The notes under the pieces were generated by a model. The model was not told the DNA's origin. It worked only from the letters and a program-made list of their open reading frames with translations, and ran no database searches. Source: Diplonema papillatum (taxonomy: Eukaryota > Euglenozoa > Diplonemea > Diplonemida > Diplonemidae). Taken from it: a DNA stretch of 64,000 nucleotides. How positions within the stretch are numbered: position 1 is the first letter of the stretch; the number at the start of each line of letters is the position of its first letter. The translations under genes were made by a program, and so were the position numbers. The stretch lies in assembly GCA_030068145.1 (NCBI GenBank), contig JAPJBO010000803.1, positions 1 to 64,000 of the forward strand. The letters are read 5' to 3'. This document shows, piece by piece, positions 43,001 through 51,200 of the stretch.

Positions 43001-46000
43001 TTCAGTCGCCGCCTGCCGGACCTTCCCGTGATGCCGTCACTTAGACCGCCTAGGTCTCTCGCTACCTTTTGTTGGGATGAGTAGACCTTCACTCCTGGTG
43101 GACTGAGGACTTTGTACCCACCCGGCGCTACGCCTAAATCGTACTCGCTGGGGTCGGCCGAGGAAACCCAGAAAAGCCGAGCCAACCCTGTTAGTGGGCC
43201 TCTAACTTGAGGAACTCAGTTAGACACGCTTTTTCACGTTTTTTCGTCGTCTTCTTGCGTTAGTGATAGTTCACACTTTTCAAGTTTTCTCAGTCATACA
43301 CAGACGTTCATACCGGGTTGTGTGACAGTTTTCTACGATGTGCTGCATGGCTTTGCTCCATAATCGTCCCCTTTTACGGATGGGACCGCCAAGGCGTGGG
43401 CACTTGATTGACCGATAAATGGCCGAAAAAAACGAAAATGGGAAACGGTGGCGCCTCTTGAGCTCGGGAACTTGTTTGTCACCCCCGCTTCCTTTTGCAG
43501 TCTTCCGGTTTATCGGGATCGTGCTTTGCACCAATCTCAAGCAACCGATTATCGCCGTCTTCCTCTTTTTTATCTCACAGGCTAGGAAGAGCAGAGATGG
43601 CTGCGTCGATGACGTGTCCAAAGTTATCTTCTGCCCACTCTCTGTCCGCCTTACTCAAAGGGGTCGAGTCGCGATGCAGCACAACCTTGGCCCTCAGGAA
43701 CTCGTCTGTCACGTTGCGATGCCCAACTTCGTGCAGAACTTCTTTGATCGTCGCACAAACGCCCTGCGAAATCCCGTAGTTGAAATTGTGGGGCAGTTCT
43801 TTCACTTTGGGAACGTCTGTGTAAACGTCAATTTCCTTCATCCTTCCGCGTAGACCCATTTCTTTGTACGCTGCTTCATCTGTCAAGCGTGAAAGATCTT
43901 TCGTTTGTCGTTGTTCACGGCGCCTCTGCACCGCACCCGTTCGGCGCCAGCAACCGTGACCGCTGCTTGCGTAGCGTCGGCTTTTTTGGTGCCGGGTAAA
44001 ACGACCGGTATGAGGTTGGGATTCCACTTCGGGGATTGTACAGCACCCACCCAAGGGTTCTGCACGTCCCACACCTTGTTCAGGCAAGCCAGGAAGAGTG
44101 CTTCCTGAGCAGCCGTGACAGGCGCCGCCGAGGCGCGTGTTCTGTCCTCTTCCTTGAGCAAAGCAGGAACGCTTTGTATGTCGAGCTCGGGGAGTTCTTT
44201 CGCTCTCGGAGTGCGGACCCACTGCGAGAAAGTCGTCAGCGACGTGGTTTTCCCTGGCACGGCATGTGCCGGAATTTTGAAGGTGGGCACTAAATAAAGA
44301 TTGCCAAGGACACGCATAACAAGTGCCAAGCTACTCCACCACGAATCACGTCAGGCGACGTCTACAAAAATTACCTGTAAGTAAACGACACCCTGAAGGC
44401 AGCAGCGGTAGAAGCGAAGGCGAAACAAGAACAGCGGAACTACGGAAGCAGCAAATCCATTGCCACACAGCGAGTACATGGAAACAAGATCCGCATGTCG
44501 GGTACCAAAGCGAAAGATAGTAACACCGAAATAGAGCCGAAGAAGTCGAGCGGGTCGCCATGTCGGCTACAATGGCGGAGGGCCAAGATGGGACTTTGTT
44601 GTAATCGTGCGCTGGTGTCGCTGCGCGCTACGAAGCAAATGAGGTTTGCTGCCGGCATGTCTGGGGTGTCGTGCGGTCGGACAACGCGATACTGGATGGT
44701 CTTCGATGCCAGGTGAACGCCTGCGGTTCTTTGGTGGAGGCGGTCGAGCATCGACGATGACGCCGCCGAAAGCGCTGCCATCGCCGTGTTGTGTTCCCCC
44801 CGCTCCCTTGGCAGTCTCCCCCACACCTCCTAACGCCTGGTCCCCCGGAGTACTCTGCCTTCTCCATTGGACCCATGAGCGGGGCCACCCCTGATCAGGG
44901 ATCCAACTTTTCCACCCGACATGACCTACTAGTCGGGTGGGTCTGAGGTGAGTTGGGAACTCCTTGATCTTCCAGACGGTCGGTTGTCTCGCGGATTTCG
45001 GCGGCCCTGCTTCATCCTCCGATCTCTCAGCGTTGACATTCAGGGCACTGGGCAGACGTCACATTCCACTCGCCACCGCTGTGATGAAGCGAAATGAGAA
45101 CTCAAAAATGTTAACAAAATTTGACGTGTACATCAGTACTAATCACCACTTCACGATTTTGGCGAACATGCTTCTTCCTTGGGCCGGTCTTGGGTCCGGT
45201 GCAGGCTGACACCGGGTTTTTTGCTCGGTCAGACAAAGTGCTAAAGTCCTCTGACACGTACCCTACGCTGAAAATGTTTGTCGACAACGAAAAGCAAAAA
45301 AAAAAGTAAACCAAAACTACGCATTCTTTTCCGGATCCTCAAACGGACTCGTCGCGCCAAAACTTCTTTCACAATCTGCAGGTGCCCCGCGTCGACGAGA
45401 TGCTTGAGAGGTTCAAGGGGAAGGAGGAGGACCTCCTCGCGGAAGTGATGAAGAAGCACACCGACAGCAGCGAGATTCTCTCCGCCGTCGAGACGGCCCC
45501 GATGCACGACGAGCCGAACACGACCCTCCCCGTCCACTTGCAGGTATCGTCTTCCTTCCAACCACTACTTCCGGACGATCTACCACTGTAGTGGTCATGC
45601 CTCTCATCTCACCTTTAAAACACTGAGAGATTCATATTGGCCGACTACTAAGTAAGCGAACTTGCACTCTAATAACACACACTCACCGCGTACTTGTCAC
45701 ACGCGTGACAAGGACATTTGACGAGTACATGTACTTGTCATGAGTTTAATTCGCACACCAGAGCGGCGTCTACGGCCCCGACGGCAACCGCACCGAAGGA
45801 GAATCAAATGGTAGCTAACTCAAAGAAGGTTCGCGGGCGAGAGGCCCGAAGAATGGTCGAAAGTGGTCGCCGTTTGCTTCACCGGAAAGATCTGACACGC
45901 ATCTTTGAAATGCATCCTTCATCGGGCAGAATTTTTGCTCCGGGCTCTCAACGGACCATGAAGTTTGCCATGGAGCCCCCCCTTTTCCCAAATTAGCTCA

Positions 46001-49000
46001 CCCTCCACAAGCAATGTACCTATCATGACAAGTAAGGCACTTGTCATATACGAAGCGAACTTTAACTCAATAATATACGGAAAGTTCTGCGCACTTAACC
46101 ATGGTTAAGAAGACGACTGAAAGCACAGACACAAAGATAGCTCAAAGCGTTTGCAAAATAACACGAAAAGCCTCTAGGCAAAAACCCGTTTTCACATTCC
46201 TTCTGATCACATACGTTTGGCTGCGAAACGTGACAAACAGCCCCCCACGCATGCCACATTCATTGCGAATGTGTTCGTGGTGTCGGTCGCAGGAGTCTCT
46301 GTTGGCTAGCCGACGAGCGTAAAAGAGTGAAAGAGCACGTACAGTAGTGAGTAGAGAAGAGAACGAGTGTACAATAATGGAGGTAGCACAGACTACCAGA
46401 CCAGCGGAGGCCACCGCAAAACGATTTTGTCCCTTTATCCCTCAAAACCAGCACCAATGACAACGCCTCGTTGGAAGCGCTGCCTCTGAAGGACGCAGAG
46501 GTGGCCGACCACGCCGACATAGATGACGCGTTCTAGCTGCAGGCGACGCCTGGAGCTAGTAATACTTAGAAGATTCATATTAGCCACTTGTCATATTATG
46601 ATAAGTACTCTGACAAGCAATGTACTTGTCATATGAAAAGTAAGGCACTTGTCATATGATGTCATGACAAGGACAAGTAATACCCGGGAAGTTCCTTCTG
46701 ATCACATATGTTTGGCTGAAGAAAACATGACATCAATGACTTGGTACAGAAAACAATACTCCAAAGCCAGAAAAAGACAAGCCACCGCCAAAGCATTTCT
46801 TTCCCTCAAAACCAGCACCGACAACGACCCCACGCAGGACAAGCGGCTGTTCTATTCGGGGTACCTCTGGCAGCAGGTGAACGGGTGGCTGACGACGCGG
46901 CAGAAGCGCTGGTGCATGCTCATCGGGCAGCACTTCTACGTGGGGGAGGAGCCGATCGACGCCTCGTTCGAAGCGCTGCCTCTGAAGGACGCAGAGGTGG
47001 CCGACCACGCCGACATAGATGACGCGTTCTAGCTGCAGGCGACGCCTGGAGCTAGTAATACTTAGAAGATTCATATTAGCCACTTGTCATATTATGATAA
47101 GTACTCTGACAAGCAATGTACTTGTCATATGAAAAGTAAGGCACTTGTCATATGATGTCATGACAAGGACAAGTAATACCCGGGAAGTTCCTTCTGATCA
47201 CATATGTTTGGCTGAAGAAAACATGACATCAATGACTTGGTACAGAAAACAATACTCCAAAGCCAGAAAAAGACAAGCCACCGCCAAAGCATTTCTTTCC
47301 CTCAAAACCAGCACCGACAACGACCCCACGCAGGACAAGCGGCTGTTCTATTCGGGGTACCTCTGGCAGCAGGTGAACGGGTGGCTGACGACGCGGCAGA
47401 AGCGCTGGTGCATGCTCATCGGGCAGCACTTCTACGTGGGGGAGGAGCCGATCGACGCCTCGTTCGAAGCGCTGCCTCTGAAGGACGCAGAGGTGGCCGA
47501 CCACGCCGACATGGATGACGCGTTCTAGCTGCAGGCGACGCCTGGAGCTAGTAATACTTAGAAGATTCATATTAGCCACTTGTCATATTATGACAAGTAC
47601 TCTGACAAACAATGTACTTGTCATATGACAAGTAAGGCACTTGCCACATGACAAGTAAGGCACGTGTCATATGAAAAGTAAGGCACTTGTCATATGATGT
47701 CATGACAAGGGACAAGTACTACCCGGGAAGTTCCTTCTGATCACATATGTTTGGCTGAAGAAAACATGACATCAATGACTTGGTACAGAAAACAATGCTC
47801 CGAAGCTAGAAAAAGACAACGATACCAACGACCCCACGCAGGACAAGCGGCTGTTCTATTCGGGGTACCTCTGGCAGCAGGTGAACGGGTGGCTGACGAC
47901 GCGGCAGAAGCGGTGGTGCATGCTCATCGGGCAGCACTTCTACGTGGGGGAGGAGCCGATCGACGCCTCGTTCGAAGCGCTGCCTCTGAAGGACGCAGAG
48001 GTGGCCGACCACGCCGACATAGATGACGCGTTCTAGCTGCAGGCGACGCCTGGAGCTAGTAATACTTAGAAGATTCATATTAGCCACTTGTCATATTATG
48101 ATAAGTACTCTGACAAGCAATGTACTTGTCATATGAAAAGTAAGGCACTTGTCATATGATGTCATGACAAGGACAAGTAATACCCGGGAAGTTCCTTCTG
48201 ATCACATATGTTTGGCTGAAGAAAACATGACATCAATGACTTGGTACAGAAAACAATACTCCAAAGCCAGAAAAAGACAAGCCACCGCCAAAGCATTTCT
48301 TTCCCTCAAAACCAGCACCGACAACGACCCCACGCAGGACAAGCGGCTGTTCTATTCGGGGTACCTCTGGCAGCAGGTGAACGGGTGGCTGACGACGCGG
48401 CAGAAGCGCTGGTGCATGCTCATCGGGCAGCACTTCTACGTGGGGGAGGAGCCGATCGACGCCTCGTTCGAAGCGCTGCCTCTGAAGGACGCAGAGGTGG
48501 CCGACCACGCCGACATAGATGACGCGTTCTAGCTGCAGGCGACGCCTGGAGCTAGTAATACTTAGAAGATTCATATTAGCCACTTGTCATATTATGATAA
48601 GTACTCTGACAAGCAATGTACTTGTCATATGAAAAGTAAGGCACTTGTCATATGATGTCATGACAAGGACAAGTATTACCCGGGAAGTTCCTTCTGATCA
48701 CATATGTTTGGCTGAAGACATGACATCAATGACTTGGTACAGAAAACAATACTCCAAAGCCAGAAAAAGACAAGCCACCGCCAAAGCATTTCTTTCCCTC
48801 AAAACCAGCACCGACAACGACCCCACGCAGGACAAGCGGCTGTTCTATTCGGGGTACCTCTGGCAGCAGGTGAACGGGTGGCTGACGACGCGGCAGAAGC
48901 GCTGGTGCATGCTCATCGGGCAGCACTTCTACGTGGGGGAGGAGCCGATCGACGCCTCGTTCGAAGCGCTGCCTCTGAAGGACGCAGAGGTGGCCGACCA

Positions 49001-50641
49001 CGCCGACATAGATGACGCGTTCTAGCTGCAGGCGACGCCTGGAGCTAGTAATACTTAGAAGATTCATATTAGCCACTTGTCATATTATGATAAGTACTCT
49101 GACAAGCAATGTACTTGTCATATGAAAAGTAAGGCACTTGTCATATGATGTCATGACAAGGACAAGTAATACCCGGGAAGTTCCTTCTGATCACATATGT
49201 TTGGCTGAAGAAAACATGACATCAATGACTTGGTACAGAAAACAATACTCCAAAGCCAGAAAAAGACAAGCCACCGCCAAAGCATTTCTTTCCCTCAAAA
49301 CCAGCACCGACAACGACCCCACACAGGACAAGCGGCTGTTCTATTCGGGGTACCTCTGGCAGCAGGTGAACGGGTGGCTGACGACGCGGCAGAAGCGCTG
49401 GTGCATGCTCATCGGGCAGCACTTCTACGTGGGGGAGGAGCCGATCGACGCCTCGTTCGAAGCGCTGCCTCTGAAGGACGCAGAGGTGGCCGACCACGCC
49501 GACATGGATGACGCGTTCTAGCTGCAGGCGACGCCTGGAGCTAGTAATACTTAGAAGATTCATATTAGCCACTTGTCATATTATGACAAGTACTCTGACA
49601 AACAATGTACTTGTCATATGACAAGTAAGGCACTTGCCACATGACAAGTAAGGCACGTGTCATATGAAAAGTAAGGCACTTGTCATATGATGTCATGACA
49701 AGGGACAAGTACTACCCGGGAAGTTCCTTCTGATCACATATGTTTGGCTGAAGAAAACATGACATCAATGACTTGGTACAGAAAACAATGCTCCGAAGCT
49801 AGAAAAAGACAACGATACCAACGACCCCACGCAGGACAAGCGGCTGTTCTATTCGGGGTACCTCTGGCAGCAGGTGAACGGGTGGCTGACGACGCGGCAG
49901 AAGCGGTGGTGCATGCTCATCGGGCAGCACTTCTACGTGGGGGAGGAGCCGATCGACGCCTCGTTCGAAGCGCTGCCTCTGAAGGACGCAGAGGTGGCCG
50001 ACCACGCCGACATAGATGAAGCGTTCGCTTTTTGCTTGAAGCACCCGACGGCGGGGAGCCTCGTGTTTTACACCGACAACGAGGTTGACAAGTTGGTCTG
50101 GTGTGTCAAGCTGGAGGTGGCGACGCTGCAGGCGACGCCAGAGAGGGCGGCTGACGAACAGTCACGGGCGCTGTATCAGAAGGTGTTTTCTGAGTATCCG
50201 GCGAGGCTGTGCGTGCCGTACCACAAGGAGGCGGCGACCGTGGTGCCGGAAAAGCTCACGCAGCCTGTCCTGACGGGATACGTGGTGTGCTCGACAGGAG
50301 ACTCGTGGCTGGGGGAAAACTGGGCTCGGAGATACGTCACCCTGCACGACTGCTTCCTGACCCTCCGCGACGACAAAGCCTCCGCTGCTGGCGTCCGCAT
50401 CTTCCCCCTGCGCGACGGCGAGCTCGAAGAGCTACCCGCCGATGGGAACTCGTCCGACGCGACGTTCGCGTTCTACTCCGACTTCGTGCCGCAGCTGGCC
50501 ATCCGCCCGGACACGCCGGACCAGTACAAGCAGTGGTTCACCGCCTTCTCCGAAGCCTTCCAGCAGTCGAACCCGGAGCGCACGGCCGCCGAAGCGAGCG
50601 AGAAGAAGGAGCCCGAGAAGAAGCAGCAGACCTTGATCTGA
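24981..50641 (+). CDS. Multi-exon repeat/PH-domain gene with giant introns (5' end not found)
   Basis: Four exons join in phase 0: 24981-25061, 35208-35363, 45382-45543, 49835-50641. All introns are GT-AG, of 10,146, 10,018 and 4,291 bp. The joined product is at least 401 residues. First come two copies of a protist repeat: a helix (RNFLVATYTKHRPDK; RRQLIEHYQTHNPIK), then V..(I/V)D..L..(Y/F)KG(R/K)E(D/E)(E/D)L. Both copies are split by an intron after the same Lys. Two PH-like domains follow. PH domains bind phosphoinositides or proteins; the repeat's role is unknown to me. The phase match and the repeat alignment make the joins convincing, but exon skipping or missed small exons cannot be excluded. 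The first exon lies upstream of 24981 and I could not identify it. Confidence 0.7.
25190..33465 (-). repeat. Hierarchical satellite with a 16-bp building block (8.3 kb)
   Basis: The basic words are AAGTTCGGGCGAAGCT and AAGTTCCAGTGAACCA, with variants CGCAGCTG, ACAGCTG, CAACGATTC and TCTGGTGAAGGAAAGC. They assemble into units of about 380-440 bp and 790 bp. These in turn sit in super-repeats of roughly 2.75-2.87 kb; the rare word GGGCAAAGCAAAG marks three of them near 26048, 28797 and 31665. Because the word length and frames allow it, the minus strand is open for long stretches encoding NLASPELxFARTxLRPNFGS repeats. I treat these as a by-product of the repeat. Confidence 0.95.
33670..33745 (-). 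tRNA. tRNA-like sequence (degenerate), minus strand
   Basis: On the minus strand, TGGCAGAGTGAGC resembles an A box and GGGTTCGGACCCC a B box with a nearly complete T stem. CGGCCTTCAGGCCG forms an anticodon-arm hairpin, but not with a standard 7-base loop. The acceptor stem does not pair. This could be a tRNA pseudogene or the head of a tRNA-derived SINE; a CAG (Leu) anticodon is possible but unsure. Confidence 0.35.
33768..33841 (+). tRNA. tRNA-like sequence (degenerate, Ile-GAU-like)
   Basis: TAGCGGTCAGGGC resembles an A box and GGTTCGATTCC is a perfect B box 30 bases on. The loop TTGATAA would give anticodon GAU. The anticodon stem has mismatches at both ends, and neither the T stem nor the acceptor stem pairs well, so this is probably a pseudo-tRNA or SINE head. 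Confidence 0.4.
34347..34630 (+). repeat. Composite dispersed repeat copy
   Basis: Bases 34347-34432 match 912-1000, 34433-34530 match 1815-1928, and 34535-34628 match the 165-bp repeat. The same pieces, found apart at the left end of the window, are adjacent here, so they may be parts of one longer element. Confidence 0.7.
34637..35150 (+). repeat. Tandem repeat of about 134 bp, four copies
   Basis: Units start CTGCCGACCGTAGACACAAA and contain AAATTTCGAAACAGC and GACGCACTAACAAGCACCAG. The starts are near 34637, 34771, 34911 and 35046. The array ends about 55 bases before the acceptor of exon B. Confidence 0.9.
35208..35363 (+). CDS. Exon B of the repeat/PH gene
   Basis: Acceptor CCCCGCAG, donor AAA/GTATGC, 52 codons in phase 0. 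It encodes VKDIDTILTVYKGREDELIT, the second part of repeat unit 1, and then the helix of unit 2 ending in IEHYQTHNPIK. Its 3' half, with the donor, is copied several times in the following 370 bases. Confidence 0.7.
35457..35735 (+). pseudogene. Partial duplications of exon B 3' end and donor site
   Basis: CCGACGCCAGCTCATCGAGC recurs at about 35460, 35562 and 35700, the first copy also with CAACCCGATCAAAGTACGC (the exon end plus a donor-like GTACGC). Each copy follows GTTTTGG and, in two cases, a GTCGCAGATCTTA/GATCGCAGATCTG word that also occurs near 52345 and 54900. These are fragments without their own acceptor context. Confidence 0.75.
35738..36415 (+). repeat. Tandem repeat of about 140 bp, five copies
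   Basis: Units contain GAGAATGCGCTGGATGGGCC, CCCGGATCTTCCGTTCCACC and TTGTATTGCTCACTCGAGAC. They are open in several frames because unit lengths keep frame, but I see no domain in any of them. Confidence 0.9.
36418..36640 (+). repeat. GC-rich minisatellite
   Basis: Short imperfect units of GGTGCTATCGGCRCGGNGGC type repeat about 12 times. No gene is evident. Confidence 0.75.
36641..37511. other. Spacer without recognisable gene
   Basis: Bases 37455-37511 match the dispersed repeat at 290-345. The rest shows no recognisable gene; short frames on both strands have no domain I can name. Confidence 0.4.
37512..37735 (+). rRNA. Second degenerate 18S rRNA fragment
   Basis: Conserved words in order: ACAGCATTAAACGAGTTT, TGCGTCGTGATGAGGATC, TTGCAATTATT, GAATGAGGAATGCCTAGTAG, GCGCAAGTCATCAGCTTGCA, TGATTACGTCCCTGCC and TTTGTACACACCGCCCGTCG followed by TTGCTCCCGATTGG. 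It is a 3' piece of 18S lying downstream, in gene order, of the region seen at 11180. The terminal helix and the usual 3' end are not recognisable, so it is a fragment. Confidence 0.88.
38273..38995 (-). CDS. Unassigned open frame of 240 aa
   Basis: I do not recognise this protein. The middle is rich in Pro, Ser, Thr and Ala; a more balanced stretch (REAAKIEAIAAGREQLDARP) follows. The reading frame starts inside a segment (38930-39030) that is repeated at 42541-42630 beyond the hAT element, which argues that at least its N terminus is repeat-derived. It could be a fortuitous frame in GC-rich DNA. Confidence 0.2.
   Translation of the reverse strand: MLLQTRSKIWATRPVRRVLLRTGAFIDLPRRAQRRAGAHPVPEAEAPGQQSNNAASVRRTALDLTSPPTPNSKLTAHQPSSPSPKTSSTGNIIPTQSTLPRQPASEKTRLPGGAEATPAGVLEEARIPDREAAKIEAIAAGREQLDARPTKGMSDVIPVIDPETAGTARKVRAAKASVNKGGLHFPTLTVTASEKKMKIPLLSISQPLRPLRNARLRDPASVGLSTFGVCFSFQVIVVSV
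39139..42494 (-). mobile_element. Complete hAT-superfamily DNA transposon
   Basis: The ends are long inverted repeats of about 135 bp. The outer 95 bases (CAGCACTGTGCACCCACAAC at 39139, mirrored at 42475-42494) look identical, and similarity continues to the word GGTCCAGAAAACAGC. GCGTGCGA flanks both sides (39131-39138 and 42495-42502), the 8-bp target duplication expected for hAT elements; one terminal G can be assigned to either the element or the duplication. The transposase frame is intact, so this copy may be recent. Confidence 0.92.
39722..42295 (-). CDS. hAT transposase with ZZ-like and BED-like zinc fingers (857 aa; ATG at 42193 likely)
   Basis: The frame is 857 codons from the first possible start; Met35 (42191-42193, MASAQCC) is the likelier start. 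A ZZ-type zinc finger is suggested by CDVC...CKACDFDLCSKC (68-97), and a BED-like finger by CRLEGC...HYDTYHNH (219-247). The RNase H-like core follows with LLVDAATK (Asp362), AVADNAAAM (Asp423) and the C-terminal block FPVLSSFAIALANC...EAAVERNF (Glu750), the hAT dimerisation and catalytic Glu region. An acidic run (437-450) lies in the insertion domain. It cuts and pastes the element bounded by the inverted repeats. The ZZ finger is an unusual addition as far as I know. Confidence 0.92.
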   Translation of the reverse strand: MSQVLNEVWATDYNRLLCMICLTPLIHQVVTPSKMASAQCCCINCKTRMEMLDVSYKRAAKDVGGFECDVCGYKNGTRNRRQRIGCKACDFDLCSKCGNSWVLKKLLQPSSSGAQQADAPQATNSGTTQASGGATSEPLAQQVAEQPITAENIPADQPSPAADPAPNFGPKGFPAGTVLGNLTQDGLARPDDPRYTSASSKTWDFHVYFQVLEDGLAMCRLEGCTHMPKMRNEKGTPKRHYDTYHNHEAIEAAKRGIRERAEERKRKAEAAANEKASTAKQRRIAVSPTVRGLPLDEHVVFTFAKHHLPFHIIESPDFRSLLKADVIMTRRELSQKTALLAEKLMTELFASLAGEDVCLLVDAATKCRRTFLGVSLACGNTVYHYGDIEVKCSMTAAAIAGCLDKILDTLTEGGITVVGAVADNAAAMQSALDQLGDESESDESEAEQDADGMPAEDALNATREHLAYRGLLVFRCGAHSLQLVLKDIFDIDRFSAFKKRFLVENEKYVHKEGAEQLKAAQAEAQVPNTQIKGLRCFTTVRWNSMYDAMLRQKELSAHIETVSGDGTNWERYWSDLNQLIDICAPFAIATDVVQSDRMTLEGLLGVLAFLDQHAAKMRKGNLRAKEASEIWETRKERHFTSAATSLFSTLNPKENHGDWSRRHHRNSLDEVLKHVVPYADRKKKSLGTFKDRESQVTTELTTFWNHGVVPACAGSFLKYWSTHTRRLDFPVLSSFAIALANCTTTEAAVERNFKVLSRQLTKHRASLKSQKASSLAIIAINYPKLAADHFAPESEKKAATEKRMFTRLAMRLSEEQKSCIAPWFSLSPQGTNASPPQSQTSSSNDVSPPNNVARALY
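42503..43574. other. Spacer right of the hAT element
   Basis: Bases 42541-42630 repeat 38940-39030 directly. A short ATCGCCGTC minisatellite lies at 42862-42897. I recognise no gene in 42640-43570. Confidence 0.4.
43575..44329 (-). pseudogene. Frameshifted open reading frame pair of unknown family
   Basis: On the minus strand, a 148-aa frame from 44329 to 43883 (MALVMRVLGNLYLVPTFKIP...) runs out at IFHA-stop. A second frame overlaps its end and continues to 43575 with protein-like sequence (DLSRLTDEAAYKEMGL, ELPHNFNYGISQGV, EVLHEVGHRNVTDEFLRAKV). A single frame change near 43905-43935 would connect them. I do not recognise either half. It may be a broken transposon gene, or a real gene with a programmed shift or small intron. 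Confidence 0.4.
45382..45543 (+). CDS. Exon C of the repeat/PH gene
   Basis: Acceptor ATCTGCAG, donor CAG/GTATCG, 54 codons in phase 0. It encodes VPRVDEMLERFKGKEEDLLA, the second half of repeat unit 2, then a linker (ILSAVETAPMHDEPNTTLPV) leading to the PH region. It begins at the same point of the repeat as exon B, after the Lys of PIK. Confidence 0.7.
45685..46065. repeat. Palindromic ACTTGTCA/TGACAAGT cluster
   Basis: ACTTGTCACACGCGTGACAAG, GTACATGTACTTGTCATGA, TATCATGACAAGTAAGGCAC and related words occur here and in every unit of the array at 46561-49720. There the perfect 18-base palindrome ACTTGTCATATGACAAGT is seen (near 47618 and 49611). Confidence 0.8.
46561..49834 (+). pseudogene. 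Tandem array of PH-exon duplications
   Basis: Unit starts (AATACTTAGAAGATTCATAT) are at 46561, 47057, 47553, 48061, 48557, 49050 and 49546, periods 496, 496, 508, 496, 493 and 496. Each of the first six carries the acceptor CCACGCAG (CCACACAG once) and the exon D start DKRLFYSGYLWQQ through DAEVADHAD(I/M)DDAF. Each then hits TAG, because an internal deletion joins the exon to GCTGCAGGCGACGCC, a later part of exon D. Units 2-3 match units 6-7 in their variants, so a block was duplicated. The last unit runs into the intact exon D. Confidence 0.85.
49835..50641 (+). CDS. Exon D of the repeat/PH gene: two PH-like domains and stop
   Basis: Starts after acceptor CCACGCAG and encodes 268 residues before TGA. 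The first PH-like domain begins LFYSGYLWQQVNGWLTTRQK with RWCMLIGQHFYV and closes near TDNEVDKLVWCVKLEVATLQ. The second begins VLTGYVVCSTGDSWLGENWA with RRYVTLHDCFLTLRDD and closes with DTPDQYKQWFTAFSEAF, the PH C-terminal helix carrying the expected Trp. A charged Lys/Glu tail ends the protein. In the intact copy the exon reads DIDEAFAFCLKHP where array copies stop. An A-rich 3' flank follows. Confidence 0.8.
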   Translation, partial: DKRLFYSGYLWQQVNGWLTTRQKRWCMLIGQHFYVGEEPIDASFEALPLKDAEVADHADIDEAFAFCLKHPTAGSLVFYTDNEVDKLVWCVKLEVATLQATPERAADEQSRALYQKVFSEYPARLCVPYHKEAATVVPEKLTQPVLTGYVVCSTGDSWLGENWARRYVTLHDCFLTLRDDKASAAGVRIFPLRDGELEELPADGNSSDATFAFYSDFVPQLAIRPDTPDQYKQWFTAFSEAFQQSNPERTAAEASEKKEPEKKQQTLI

Positions 50642-50910
50642 AAAAAAAGACAAAAAAAAACAAAAACAAAACGAAAGACACCGATATGCGATTGTCGGAA
50701 ACTCACACACACAATCCGGTTGATGATCCCAACAGAAAACGTCGAAAGGCACCAGACTGTGCATCAACAACCCCGGTTGGCTGTCGGCAACACAAAGACG
50801 TGACGAGGAACGGATTGATGGCAGCACAAAAGGAAGGACGGCAAAAGTCGAAAGCCCCCTCTCAGACTGCACACGTCACAGCCTAGGTTGTTCGTCGGCG
50901 CAAAAAGGAC

Positions 50911-51200
50911 CCCTGCGCGACTGCTTCCTGACCCTCCGCGACAACAAAGCAGTCCGCTGCTGGCGTCCGCATCTTCCCCCTGCGCGACGGCGAGCTCGAA
51001 GAGCAACCCGCCGATGCGACGTTCGTGTTCTTCTCCGACTTCGTGCCGCAGCTGGCCATCCGCCCGGACACGCCGGACCAGTACAAGCAGTGGTTCACCG
51101 CCTTCTCCGAAGCCTTCCAGCAGTCGAACTCGGAGCGCACGGCCGCCGAAGCGAGCGAGAAGAAGGAGCCCGAGAAGAAGCAGCAGACCTTGATCTGAAA
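50911..51200 (+). pseudogene. Decayed copy of the 3' end of exon D
   Basis: This matches 50340-50642 (GACTGCTTCCTGACCCTCCG to ACCTTGATCTGAAA). It has one extra base after CAACAAAGCAG that shifts the frame and an in-frame 15-base deletion after GCCGATG. It begins mid-domain, with no start or acceptor of its own. Confidence 0.9.

Larger units (their letters stand above)
35364..45381 (+). other. Intron 2 (10.0 kb)
   Basis: Donor GTATGC, acceptor CTGCAG. Contents in order: partial duplications of exon B's end, a 140-bp tandem repeat, a minisatellite, an 18S fragment, an unassigned minus-strand ORF region, a complete hAT transposon and a frameshifted minus-strand ORF pair. No further exon of the host gene was recognised. 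Confidence 0.6.
45544..49834 (+). other. Intron 3 (4.3 kb) with pseudo-exon array
   Basis: Donor GTATCG, acceptor CCACGCAG. The left part (45650-46560) has CTTGTCA/TGACAAG palindromes, a copy of the dispersed repeat of 5000-5095 (at 46101-46200) and one partial pseudo-exon (about 46465-46555). The rest is the tandem array described separately. Confidence 0.65.

Noticed and set aside
45382-45543. Exon C as an independent small gene
   Set aside because: It has no start or stop of its own; both edges are splice sites in phase with exons B and D.
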